This document shows, one piece after another, positions 1 through 7,344 of a stretch of 9,760 nucleotides of DNA (its first letter is position 1; every line of letters starts with the position of its first letter). A program made the translations under genes and the position numbers. The notes beneath the pieces are model-generated. The model had not been told where the DNA came from. It was given only the letters and a program-made list of their open reading frames with translations, and ran no database searches. Source of the DNA: an uncultured Alphaproteobacteria bacterium (GTDB lineage Bacteria > Pseudomonadota > Alphaproteobacteria > Sphingomonadales > Sphingomonadaceae); contig CAJAHV010000307.1 in NCBI GenBank assembly GCA_903939555.1, forward strand, positions 1 to 9,760. Direction: 5' to 3'.

Positions 1-1163
1 CGGAACCACCCCGAAGCCGGCTTTTTGGCCAGCCGCGCCTCGGGAATCGCCGTCCGCAGCTTGCCGGCAAAGCCGCGCAGGCACACTTCGCTTGTCCCCA
101 ACGGCCCCTGCGCATAGCTGTCCGATGTCATCCCGGCCTGTACCCGCGCCACCAGCGCGGTGTCTTCGGCATTGACCAGCCGGTTGATCCGCCAGTTGAG
201 ATAGCGCGTGGCCCGCATCTCGCGCCGGTCATCGGGCAGCGCATAGCTGATCTCGCGGATGATGGTTTCGGTCGCCGATACCGGCAGGAACTGCATGAAA
301 TCGATCTGGTCGGGATAGATGTCGAACGCCACATTGGGCCACAGCTTGAAATACAGCCAGCGTTGCTGCGCGGCTTCATCCAGATGCGCGACGGGCGGCC
401 TGAGCCGGCGATAGCCGCGCTCGCTCCAGGACACCCCTGTTGCGCCGCTGCCCGGCGCCAGATCGCCCCACATCTTGTCGCAATGCGCGCCCGCTTCGAT
501 GCCATAGCTGGTGCCGAACAAGCGCTTCAGCCCCGGGTGCGCCACCGGAATATGCAGGCCATCGGAATAATTATCAGCGATATTCTTCCAGTTGACCGCG
601 CGCGGCCGCAGCGTCACCCGCCCCAGCGCCCGCATTTCGGCAAAGCGATAGGGGCGGATTTCATCCTCATAGGGCGCCATCATCGCCGCCACCGATGGCC
701 CGCCGGGCGCCAGCCGCACGAAGATGAAGCCCTGCCAGACCTCGATTTCCACCCCGGCCAGGCCGTGATCGGCCAACTGCAAGCCCGGGTATTCGCGCCG
801 CCCGGGCACCCCGGTCAGCGCGCCATCCAGCCCATAAGTCCAGGCGTGATAGGGGCAGACCAGCTTTTTCGCGCAACCGCTGCTGCCATCGACCAGCCGC
901 GAGCCGCGATGCCGGCAGACATTGGTGAAGGCGCGGCACTCGCCATCATCGCCGCGCACCACGATGATGCTTTCGCCCAGATAGTCGAGTGCGTGCCAAT
1001 CCCCCGGCGCTGCCACGTCGCTGGCATGGCAAACGACCTGCCAGGCCTGGCGCAACACCCGCGCCTTTTCGGCTTCGAAGAATTCCGGGTCATGATAAAC
1101 CCAGCCCGGCAGGCTCAACCCCGCATCGGGGTCGCTGCCGGCGGCGGCATGCAGCGCGCTCAT
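1..1163 (-). CDS. Rieske non-haem iron oxygenase, alpha subunit (3' end outside window)
   Basis: My reading of the minus strand from the ATG at 1163-1161 is open for 387 codons to the window edge, so the C-terminus is missing. The family uses a Rieske [2Fe-2S] cluster to pass electrons to a mononuclear Fe(II) site that activates O2 for hydroxylation, demethylation or dihydroxylation. The Rieske ligands are visible as C83-x-H85 (NVCRHRG) and C103-x2-H106 (CPYHAW). The catalytic domain shows NWKN near 191, then D201-x2-H204-x4-H209 (DGLHIPVAHPG), with a likely third iron ligand at D334 (NAEDTALV). D201 sits where the electron-bridging acid lies in related enzymes. The start overlaps the upstream peptidase stop as ATGA, and no clear ribosome binding site is seen, so translational coupling is likely. 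The sequence resembles the broad group that includes choline/carnitine/betaine monooxygenases, but the substrate cannot be read. No reductase or beta subunit is in the window; one could lie to the left. Confidence 0.93.
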   Translation of the reverse strand, partial: MSALHAAAGSDPDAGLSLPGWVYHDPEFFEAEKARVLRQAWQVVCHASDVAAPGDWHALDYLGESIIVVRGDDGECRAFTNVCRHRGSRLVDGSSGCAKKLVCPYHAWTYGLDGALTGVPGRREYPGLQLADHGLAGVEIEVWQGFIFVRLAPGGPSVAAMMAPYEDEIRPYRFAEMRALGRVTLRPRAVNWKNIADNYSDGLHIPVAHPGLKRLFGTSYGIEAGAHCDKMWGDLAPGSGATGVSWSERGYRRLRPPVAHLDEAAQQRWLYFKLWPNVAFDIYPDQIDFMQFLPVSATETIIREISYALPDDRREMRATRYLNWRINRLVNAEDTALVARVQAGMTSDSYAQGPLGTSEVCLRGFAGKLRTAIPEARLAKKPASGWF

Positions 1164-2596
1164 TTGGCCAATTCGGTGATCAGCGTGCGCCAGTGCACCA
1201 GCGCCGGGGCAATGGCAGCGACCGGAATCCGCTCGTCGAGGCCGTGGATAAAGACATCCTCGCTGCGCATGAACAGCCCCGACACGCCATAAGAGGGGAT
1301 GCCGAGCGCGCGATAATAAACGCTGTCGCTGGCACCGGCGTCCATCCCCGGCACTGGCCTGATGCCCGGATGCGCCGCCGCAACGGCCTTGCCCACCGCC
1401 GCAACGACATCGGGCCGCAGCGGCGACGCCGGGGTCGACACCCATTCTTGCCCGGTTTTCACCGCGACTGCCGGATCGGCGACGACGCGTTCGAGTTCAG
1501 CGCGCACACTTTCGACACTGGTGCCCGGGAAAATCCGGCAATTGACCGTCAACACCGCCTTTTGCGGCAGCGCATTGGGGGCGTGGCCGCCGCTGACCTG
1601 GGTCGGCACGCAGGTCGTGCCGATCTGGCCGATCAGCGCGGGCTCGGCGCGCAAAGTCGCAATTGCCACGGCGTCGGCCGGGCTGGCGACAAAGGCCAGC
1701 AGTGCCGCGCCGACCTTGCCGCTCGTCTTGCGCCCAGTATCGGCGAGCGATTCCCGGGTGATCTCGTTGATCTGCGGGGTGAAGCGGTAAGCGTCGATCT
1801 TCACCGTCGCCGCCGCCAATTGGCCCAGCGCATTGGGCATTGTCGGCCGGCTGCTGTGGCCACCGGGGTTGGTAACGGTCAGCTGGTAATCGGCATAGGT
1901 CTTTTCGGCCGCCGACAAAGTGTAATCCACGGCCTTGCCAGCGGCATCGAGTTCACCACCGCCGCCATCGCTGTTGAGCAGAAAGGCAACGCCTGCGGCC
2001 TTTGCCTGCCGGGCCTGCAGTTCCGCCGTCACCCCGGCGGTTTCCTCATCGCCCGACAGGAACAGATGGATATCGCGGCCCGGCTGAAAGCCTTGTGATT
2101 TCAGCGCCACCAGCGTCGCAACGATCATCGAAACATCGAATTTGTTGTCGCTGATGCCGCGACCGAAGATGAAGCCGCCATCCTGCGTGGCCACGAACGG
2201 ATCGCGCACCCAGTCCTTGGGGTCCGCCTCGACGACATCCATGTGCCCGGCAAGCGCGATCGGCGCGGCCTTGCTCTGGCCTTTAGCCTTGCCGTGCCAG
2301 GTCAGGTGCAGATTGGCGGTCTCCCCCACCGGCTCGATGGCGATGTCGCCAACGGCAAAACCACCCGCCACCAGCACCGATTGCAGATAGGCGGCATAGG
2401 CCGGCACCTTGCCACGCCCCAGCACCGTATCGAACCCGACGCCGCGCATCAGTATAGCCTTTGCGTCGGCGGCATCGCCGGGGGCGGCCAGCGCAGGGGC
2501 GGGCGACAGGGTGATCGACAGGCCAATCAACAGGCTGGTCAACGGGCCGATCAGCGGGCGGATCAGCGGGGCGGGGGCAGCGGATGCAGGGTTCAT
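1160..2596 (-). CDS. Secreted M20-family zinc metallopeptidase
   Basis: This 478-residue protein belongs to the M20/M25/M40 amidohydrolase-peptidase family, which removes terminal amino acids or deacylates N-acyl amino acids with two zinc ions. The N-terminus to about residue 38 (ending SPAPALAA) looks like a signal peptide, so it probably acts in the periplasm or outside. Expected residues are present: H118-x-D120 (AGHMDVVEADP), bridging D150 (GRGISDNK), general base E184 with ligand E185 (SGDEETAG), D210 (LNSDGGG), and the distal ligand H451 (DVFIHGLDE). GGHSS near 245-249 belongs to the inserted dimerisation domain. The length suits secreted members. The frame meets a stop (TAA) four codons upstream of the ATG at 2596, so no longer start is possible. 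The stop overlaps the start of the Rieske gene. A degenerate 12-bp repeat encodes much of the signal peptide. The family call is firm; the substrate is unknown. Confidence 0.95.
   Translation of the reverse strand: MNPASAAPAPLIRPLIGPLTSLLIGLSITLSPAPALAAPGDAADAKAILMRGVGFDTVLGRGKVPAYAAYLQSVLVAGGFAVGDIAIEPVGETANLHLTWHGKAKGQSKAAPIALAGHMDVVEADPKDWVRDPFVATQDGGFIFGRGISDNKFDVSMIVATLVALKSQGFQPGRDIHLFLSGDEETAGVTAELQARQAKAAGVAFLLNSDGGGGELDAAGKAVDYTLSAAEKTYADYQLTVTNPGGHSSRPTMPNALGQLAAATVKIDAYRFTPQINEITRESLADTGRKTSGKVGAALLAFVASPADAVAIATLRAEPALIGQIGTTCVPTQVSGGHAPNALPQKAVLTVNCRIFPGTSVESVRAELERVVADPAVAVKTGQEWVSTPASPLRPDVVAAVGKAVAAAHPGIRPVPGMDAGASDSVYYRALGIPSYGVSGLFMRSEDVFIHGLDERIPVAAIAPALVHWRTLITELAK
2508..2567 (-). 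repeat. Five degenerate 12-bp tandem units inside the signal-peptide code
   Basis: Read on the plus strand, the units are AGGGTGATCGAC, AGGCCAATCAAC, AGGCTGGTCAAC, GGGCCGATCAGC and GGGCGGATCAGC. Each gives four residues of the peptidase signal peptide on the minus strand: PLIR, PLIG, PLTS, LLIG, LSIT. The unit is a whole number of codons, so gain or loss of copies would change the length of the hydrophobic core without shifting the frame. Confidence 0.7.
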
Positions 2597-2703
2597 CCCC
2601 GGTCTTTACCGGCTTTTTGCGCCGTACCAAAGCGCGTTCACCGGTCGGCGCTGCCCCCGCCCATCAAAAAGTTGCTTGACCCGCGCGCGCTGCCACCTGA
2701 ACG
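2597..2703. promoter_or_regulatory. Divergent intergenic region between peptidase and symporter genes
   Basis: This 107-base gap must hold the promoters of both the M20 peptidase operon (leftward) and the symporter (rightward). No convincing -35/-10 pair was found for either. A TTGACC at 2676-2681 is the only -35-like element towards the symporter and has no good -10 partner. A short perfect hairpin, CCGGT-N4-ACCGG (2599-2612), ends two bases before the peptidase ATG and would form in its mRNA leader. On the plus strand it is followed by CTTTTT. Confidence 0.4.
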
Positions 2704-3978
2704 ATGCCGACGATGAAAAATAATCGCCTCACCCGCTATATCCTTGTCGCGCTGATCGCCGGCATCGCCACCGGCTATGCCATCAACGTGTCGGTCGACG
2801 CCGCAGCGGCCAAGCAAGCCGCCTATTATTTCTCGATCGTCACCGGGGTCTTCCTGCAGCTGATCAAGATGATCATCGCGCCGCTGGTGCTGTCGACGCT
2901 GACCGTCGGGGTCGCGCACATGGGCAGTGGCGGGGCTGTCGGCCGCACCTTTGCGCGCACGCTGGCCTGGTTCGTCACCGCTTCGCTGGTGTCGTTGTCG
3001 CTGGGCATATTGATGGTCAATCTGCTCGCCCCCGGCGTCGGGGTCGGGCTGCCGCTGCCGCCCGCCGATTCAGCGACCGGGCTGGCAAAGAAGGTTTTCG
3101 ACCTCAAGGACTTCATCCTCCACATCTTCCCCAAATCGATCTTCGAAGCGATGGCGACCAACGAAGTCCTGCAGATCGTCGTCTTTTCGCTGTTCGCCGG
3201 CATCGGTCTCATCGCCATCGGGGATGCCGGCAAGCCGATCACCCGCGGGCTCGATGCGCTGATGCAGTTGATGCTGACCGTCACCGGTTATGTCATGAAG
3301 GTGGCACCGTTCGCGGTCTTTGCCGCCGTCGCCGCGTCGATCGCGGTCGAAGGGCTCGGCATCCTCATCGTCTTTGGCAAGTTCATCGGCGGCTTCTATC
3401 TGGCGCTCGCGCTGCTGTGGGCGGTGCTGCTCGGCGCCGGGGCGGCGGTGATCGGGGTGCCCCAGGTCGGGCGGCTGGTGCGCGACATCCGCGAGCCTTT
3501 CCTCATCACCTTTGCCACCGCGTCATCCGAAGCCGCCTATCCCAAGATGCTCGAAGCGCTCGAACGCTTCGGCGTGCCCAACCGCATCGCCAGTTTCGTG
3601 CTGCCCTTGGGCTACAGCTTCAACCTCGACGGCTCGATGATGTATTGCGCCTTCGCCAGCATCTTCATCGCCCAGGCCTATGGCATCGACCTGACGCTGG
3701 CGCAGGAAATCTTCATGCTCGGGCTGTTGATGATCACCTCGAAGGGCATTGCCGGCGTGCCGCGCGCCTCGCTCGTCGTCATTGCGGCGACCCTGCCCTA
3801 TTTCAACATCCCCGAGGCCGGGCTGCTGCTCATCCTCGCCGTCGATCATTTTCTCGACATGGGACGCAGCGCCACCAACGTCATCGGCAATGCGGTGGCG
3901 ACGGCAGTGATCGCCAAATGGGACCCGGGCGATGACGCGCCGGACAAAGCGCCCGACACCGCCAACACGGCCGCCTGA
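2704..3978 (+). CDS. Dicarboxylate/amino acid:cation symporter (SLC1/DAACS family)
   Basis: This 424-residue inner-membrane protein belongs to the GltP/DctA/GltPh family of Na+- or H+-coupled transporters for glutamate, aspartate or C4-dicarboxylates. It is hydrophobic along its length. Family landmarks are in order: the first re-entrant hairpin TASSEAAYP (272-280), the TM7 cation motif NLDGS (307-311), the second hairpin SKGIAGVPRAS (346-356), and TM8 DHFLDMGRSATNVIGN (381-396). D385 and R388 align with the residues that bind the amino group and side-chain carboxylate in GltPh. DMGR resembles glutamate/aspartate carriers more than DctA, which usually has SEAR here, so an acidic amino acid is my preferred substrate; this is inference. 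The start is uncertain: ATG at 2704 gives MPTMKNN and ATG at 2713 gives MKNN, and neither has a clear Shine-Dalgarno sequence. It is divergent from the peptidase gene and convergent with comM. Confidence 0.95.
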   Translation: MPTMKNNRLTRYILVALIAGIATGYAINVSVDAAAAKQAAYYFSIVTGVFLQLIKMIIAPLVLSTLTVGVAHMGSGGAVGRTFARTLAWFVTASLVSLSLGILMVNLLAPGVGVGLPLPPADSATGLAKKVFDLKDFILHIFPKSIFEAMATNEVLQIVVFSLFAGIGLIAIGDAGKPITRGLDALMQLMLTVTGYVMKVAPFAVFAAVAASIAVEGLGILIVFGKFIGGFYLALALLWAVLLGAGAAVIGVPQVGRLVRDIREPFLITFATASSEAAYPKMLEALERFGVPNRIASFVLPLGYSFNLDGSMMYCAFASIFIAQAYGIDLTLAQEIFMLGLLMITSKGIAGVPRASLVVIAATLPYFNIPEAGLLLILAVDHFLDMGRSATNVIGNAVATAVIAKWDPGDDAPDKAPDTANTAA

Positions 3979-3994
3979 CACCAAGCAGGCGATG

Positions 3995-4024
3995 GCGCCG
4001 CCAGTACCAGCACCATTGCGGCGC
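3995..4024. terminator. Possible hairpin between convergent genes
   Basis: Perfect 7-base arms GCGCCGC (3995-4001) and GCGGCGC (4018-4024) flank a 16-base loop in the 45-base gap between the symporter stop and the comM stop; the right arm touches the last base of the comM stop codon. The loop is long and no T-run follows on either strand, so this is only a weak candidate for a shared terminator. Confidence 0.25.
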
Positions 4025-5532
4025 TAGTTGCTGGGCGCGCGGCGCCGATAGCTCAATGCTTCGGCAATGTGGATGCGGGTCACGCCGTCGCTGCCGGCCA
4101 GATCGGCGAGCGTGCGCGCCACCCGCAGCACGCGATGATAGCCGCGCGCCGACAGCCGCAGGCTTTCCGCCGCCTGCGCCAACAGCTTGGCACCGGCCTG
4201 ATCGGGCGTGGCCGTCGCCGCGAGCAGCTTGCCATCGGCTTCGGCATTGGTGCGCGCCGCATGGCCGGCATAGCGCGCCGTCTGCACAGCCCGCGCCGCC
4301 TTGACCCGCGCCGCGACATCGGCGGATGTTTCGGCCGGCGGCGGCAGCGACAGGTCGGCAGCGCTGACCGCCGGCACATCGACATGCAGGTCGATGCGGT
4401 CGAGCAGCGGGCCGGATATGCGTGACTGGTAATCCGCTGCGCATTTCGGCGCCCGCGAACAGGCCTGCGCCGGATCGCCAAGGTGGCCGCAGCGGCATGG
4501 GTTCATCGCCGCGATCAACTGCACCCGCGCCGGATAGCTGACATGCGCCGCCGCCCGCGCCACCATCACCGTGCCGGTTTCGAGCGGCTGGCGCAGCGAA
4601 TCGAGCGCGCCGCGCTGGAATTCGGGCAATTCGTCGAGAAACAGCACGCCGAGATGGGCGAGGCTGACTTCGCCGGGGCGCGCCTTCATGCCACCGCCGA
4701 CCAGCGCCGGCATCGACGCGCTGTGGTGCGGGCTGCGGAACGGTCGGGTCCGCACCAGCCGCCCCCCCTCCAGTTCTCCCGCCATCGATGCGACCATCGA
4801 CACTTCCAGCGCCTCGGCGGGCGTCAGTTCGGGCAGGATGCCGGGCAGCGCGGCGGCGAGCAACGACTTGCCCGATCCCGGCGGGCCGCTCATCAACAGG
4901 TTGTGGCCGCCGGCCGCGGCAATCTCGATGGCGCGCTTGGCGGTCTCCTGGCCCTTGATCTCGGCCATGTCGGGCCCGGTACGGACCAGTTCGGCAAGGC
5001 TGCGTTCGGGCGGCGACAATAATTGCGTGCCTTTGAGATGATTGAGCAACGCCAGCAAATCGGGCGCCGCGATGACATCGACGTCCCCGGCCCAGGCCGC
5101 TTCGCCGCCCTGCGACGCCGGGCAGACAAGCCCCATTTCGTTCTCGGCAGCATGCAGCGCGGCGAGCAGCACCCCCGGAACCGTCGCCAGCCGGCCGTCG
5201 AGCCCCAGTTCGCCCACCACCAGAAAGCCATCAAGCGCATCACTGGCGATGATCCCCATCGCGGCGAGCACGCCAAGCGCGATCGGCAGGTCATAATGCG
5301 AACCTTCCTTGGGCAGATCGGCGGGCGACAGATTGACCACGATGCGGCGCGGCGGCAACGCCAGCCCGATGGCATCGAGCGTCGCCTGCACGCGCTCGCG
5401 GCTTTCCTTGACCGCCTTGTCGGGCAGGCCAACGGTAAAAAAACCGGCCGGGCCGCTGGAAATCTGCACCTGCACGTCAACGCGGCGCGCCTCGAGGCCG
5501 AGGAACGCGACCGTTCCCACATGTGCAACCAT
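4024..5532 (-). CDS. comM: YifB/ComM family Mg-chelatase-like AAA+ ATPase
   Basis: This 502-residue protein matches the usual length and order of the ComM/YifB family. In naturally transformable bacteria ComM is a hexameric helicase that drives branch migration of incoming DNA during recombination; in other hosts its role is unclear. The N-terminal Lon/ChlI-like domain (about 1-165) contains GLPDKAVKESRERV and the NLSPADLPKEGSHYDLPIAL region. The AAA+ core has Walker A GPPGSGKS (216-223), Walker B GVLFLDE (295-301), the FRSPHHSAS motif (265-273), and four conserved cysteines in NPCRCGH (C346, C348) and C358/C364. GPLLDRIDLHVDVP (374-387) and SARGYHRVLRVARTLADL (461-478) complete the C-terminal part. 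The ATG at 5532 has CAGGGAA six bases upstream (plus-strand 5538-5544). It stands alone, divergent from the small membrane-protein gene. Nothing else for competence is present in the window. Confidence 0.95.
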   Translation of the reverse strand: MVAHVGTVAFLGLEARRVDVQVQISSGPAGFFTVGLPDKAVKESRERVQATLDAIGLALPPRRIVVNLSPADLPKEGSHYDLPIALGVLAAMGIIASDALDGFLVVGELGLDGRLATVPGVLLAALHAAENEMGLVCPASQGGEAAWAGDVDVIAAPDLLALLNHLKGTQLLSPPERSLAELVRTGPDMAEIKGQETAKRAIEIAAAGGHNLLMSGPPGSGKSLLAAALPGILPELTPAEALEVSMVASMAGELEGGRLVRTRPFRSPHHSASMPALVGGGMKARPGEVSLAHLGVLFLDELPEFQRGALDSLRQPLETGTVMVARAAAHVSYPARVQLIAAMNPCRCGHLGDPAQACSRAPKCAADYQSRISGPLLDRIDLHVDVPAVSAADLSLPPPAETSADVAARVKAARAVQTARYAGHAARTNAEADGKLLAATATPDQAGAKLLAQAAESLRLSARGYHRVLRVARTLADLAGSDGVTRIHIAEALSYRRRAPSN

Positions 5533-5651
5533 GGCAATTCCCTGAAAAATTGCGAAATTGTCGACCCTGCCCGCAACCTAGGGGATGCCGGGTCGTAGCT
5601 CAAGCCGGGGTTTGGCCCGAATAATTGGTGATGCGACGCGAAAGGTAAAAA

Positions 5652-6047
5652 ATGCTGGCCGAGATATACGACACTGCCTTGTCGCTGCCACAACTGGCTC
5701 CTAGACGCTGGCTGGTCGTGAATCGCCCCGCCTTCATCCAGGTTCTGATCCAGAGCCAGCCCTTCCGGGTCTTCCAGATGATTCTGGGTTTCCTTTTGAT
5801 GGCGGTCGGCCCGTTGCTGCTGGCGCCGACGCCGGGGCCGTTCGGCACCATCGTCTTTGCCTTTGGCATGGCGCTGATCCTGCGCAATTCGCCCTGGGCG
5901 CGGCGGCGCTACGTGCGCTATTCGCGGCGCTATCCACGCGTGCAGAAAATGGTCAATTTCGGCCTGCGCCGCAAACAGAAGCGCAAGATCGCGGCGCCGG
6001 TCACCGCAGCGGCCACAGTGGTGAACACCGCCGAACCCGGTGTCTGA
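5652..6047 (+). CDS. Small basic two-helix membrane protein, PGPGW-like
   Basis: This is a 131-residue protein of unknown function. It has two hydrophobic helices (about 39-58 and 66-78) separated by a tight APTPGPFGT turn (58-66). A strongly basic segment follows, NSPWARRRYVRYSRRYPR onwards to about 112, rich in Arg, Lys and Tyr and probably cytosolic. The Pro-Gly-Pro turn followed by an aromatic residue and a second helix recalls the PGPGW family of putative membrane proteins, but the match is by eye only. The ATG at 5652 has an AAAGG ribosome binding site at 5641-5645 with six-base spacing, which fixes the start well. The last codons (AEPGV, then TGA) are the first copy of a tandem repeat that continues past the stop. 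It is divergent from comM across 119 bases and is followed by a Rieske gene on the same strand 113 bases later. Confidence 0.85.
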   Translation: MLAEIYDTALSLPQLAPRRWLVVNRPAFIQVLIQSQPFRVFQMILGFLLMAVGPLLLAPTPGPFGTIVFAFGMALILRNSPWARRRYVRYSRRYPRVQKMVNFGLRRKQKRKIAAPVTAAATVVNTAEPGV

Positions 6048-6107
6048 TCCGGCGCCTGACCCAGCGCCAAACCCGGCGCCTGACCCAGCACCGAACCCGG
6101 CGCCTGA
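6034..6107 (+). repeat. 12/24-bp tandem repeat with in-frame stop codons over a gene end
   Basis: The repeat is built on a 24-base unit of the form CTGACCCAGCRCCRAACCCGGCGC, itself two related 12-base halves. There are about three copies counting the divergent first one. The first copy encodes the last residues (EPGV) and stop of the small membrane protein. Because the unit is a multiple of three, the same frame meets TGA again at 6057-6059, 6081-6083 and 6105-6107. GGCGCC palindromes recur in it. The rest of the gap to the next gene (6108-6160) shows no strong promoter or terminator. Confidence 0.8.
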
Positions 6108-6160
6108 TCGACCGCCCGCCGCGTCTTGCATCGGCTCGCAAGCGGCGTAAGCTTGCCAGC

Positions 6161-7315
6161 ATGGACATCCCTATGCCCTTTCGCCAGCCAACCCCCGGGC
6201 AACTGGCACTGGCACAAGCCATGCCGGCGGCGGTCCGCGCACCCCCGCCGGCCGTGATCACCCGCCTGCCCGCCGGCATCTACACCTGCCCCGACCATTT
6301 CGCCCGCGAACAGGACCGACTGTTCCGCGCCCATCCCGTCGTGCTTTGCCCGTCGGCGCTGCTGCCCGATCGCAACACCAGCGTGACGCATGATGGTTTC
6401 GGTGTGCCACTGCTCATCACCCGCGATGGCGAGGGCGCGGTGCGGGTGTTCCTCAACGTCTGCCGCCATCGCGGCACAAGGCTGGTCGAAGATTGCGCCG
6501 TCGCCCACGGGCCGGCACTGGTCTGCCCCTATCACGCCTGGAGCTATGGCCTTGATGGCCGGTTGAAAGGCCTGCCGCGCCCCGAAATCTTTCCCGGCCT
6601 CGACAAGGCCGAACGCGGGCTGGTCGAAATGCCGAGCATCGAAGCCGGCGGGCTGGTCTGGGCCGGGCTCGACCGCGCCCGCAGCTATGATTTCAGCCTC
6701 GCCGCCGGGCCCTTGGCGGCCGATTTCGATGCGCTCGATTTCGGCGGGCAATTTCTCTACGCCCGCGCCAGCCATGATGTCGCCGCCAACTGGAAGCTCA
6801 TCATGGATGCTTTCCTCGAAAGCTATCACATCACCCGGCTGCACGCCGCGACCATCGCGCCGTTTTTCCAGGATGGCGTGTCGACGGGCGACATGATCGG
6901 CCCGCACGCCCGCTCCGCCGTCGGGCGGCTGGCGGCGCTCGACAGCACCGATTTTTCCGACATGACGCAATTGCGCGCTGCGGTGACCTTTGCCTATCAG
7001 CTGGTGCCCGGCTGCATCATCATCGCCTCGCCCGATTACATCAACATCATGACGCTGCTGCCGCGCGCCGCGAACCGCACCATCGTGGAAGATTTCATGC
7101 TGATTCCCGCCGCCCCCGCTACGCCCAAGGCGGAAGCGCACTGGGCGAAAAGCTGGAAACTGCTCGACCAGGGGGTGTTCGCATCGGAAGATTTCCGCGC
7201 TGCGGCGCTCGGCCAGCAGGGGCTCGAATCGGGAGCGGTCGATCATGTCCTGCTCGGCGGGCTCGAACAGGGGCTGAAGCGTTTTCACGACACGGTCGAG
7301 CGGCTCATCGCCTGA
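6161..7315 (+). CDS. Second Rieske non-haem iron oxygenase, alpha subunit
   Basis: This complete 384-residue protein has the Rieske ring-hydroxylating oxygenase layout. Cluster ligands are C101-x-H103 (NVCRHRGT) and C122-x2-H125 (CPYHAWSYGLDG). The iron site is E220-x2-H223-x4-H228 (LESYHITRLH), with D344 (ASEDF) the likely third ligand. The bridging acid is Glu here, against Asp in the Rieske protein at the left edge, and similarity outside the motifs is low, so the two are not recent duplicates. Members of this group hydroxylate or demethylate small organic molecules using a separate reductase; none lies nearby, so it must borrow one from elsewhere. The start is unsure: ATG at 6161 has no clear Shine-Dalgarno sequence, and ATG at 6173 is an in-frame alternative. 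The domain itself begins near residue 38, so either fits. Substrate unknown. Confidence 0.93.
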   Translation: MDIPMPFRQPTPGQLALAQAMPAAVRAPPPAVITRLPAGIYTCPDHFAREQDRLFRAHPVVLCPSALLPDRNTSVTHDGFGVPLLITRDGEGAVRVFLNVCRHRGTRLVEDCAVAHGPALVCPYHAWSYGLDGRLKGLPRPEIFPGLDKAERGLVEMPSIEAGGLVWAGLDRARSYDFSLAAGPLAADFDALDFGGQFLYARASHDVAANWKLIMDAFLESYHITRLHAATIAPFFQDGVSTGDMIGPHARSAVGRLAALDSTDFSDMTQLRAAVTFAYQLVPGCIIIASPDYINIMTLLPRAANRTIVEDFMLIPAAPATPKAEAHWAKSWKLLDQGVFASEDFRAAALGQQGLESGAVDHVLLGGLEQGLKRFHDTVERLIA

Positions 7316-7344
7316 GGCGTCGCTGCGGCGGCCACAAAATTAGC

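Noticed and set aside
363..2098. Plus-strand open frames of 309 and 369 codons opposite the Rieske and peptidase genes
   Set aside because: Their compositions (Arg/His/Gln/Pro-rich) are typical of antisense shadows, and the minus-strand genes there carry full catalytic motifs.
4762..4768. Run of seven C within comM as a possible phase-variation tract
   Set aside because: It is short, inside the open comM frame, and of a kind expected by chance at this base composition.
5591..5640. GGGTCGTAGCTCA looks like the 5' end of a tRNA
   Set aside because: No matching D-stem (GAGC), anticodon arm, T-arm or acceptor 3' strand follows within tRNA length.
6126..6153. TTGCAT-N16-TAAGCT as a promoter for the second Rieske gene
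   Set aside because: Only three of six bases match in each box, which is no better than chance.
4893..7288. Long minus-strand open frames (412 and 452 codons) across the small membrane protein and the second Rieske gene
   Set aside because: They are antisense to well-supported genes, have low-complexity Gly/Arg-rich or repeat-derived sequence, and show no recognisable domain; long empty frames are expected at this GC content.
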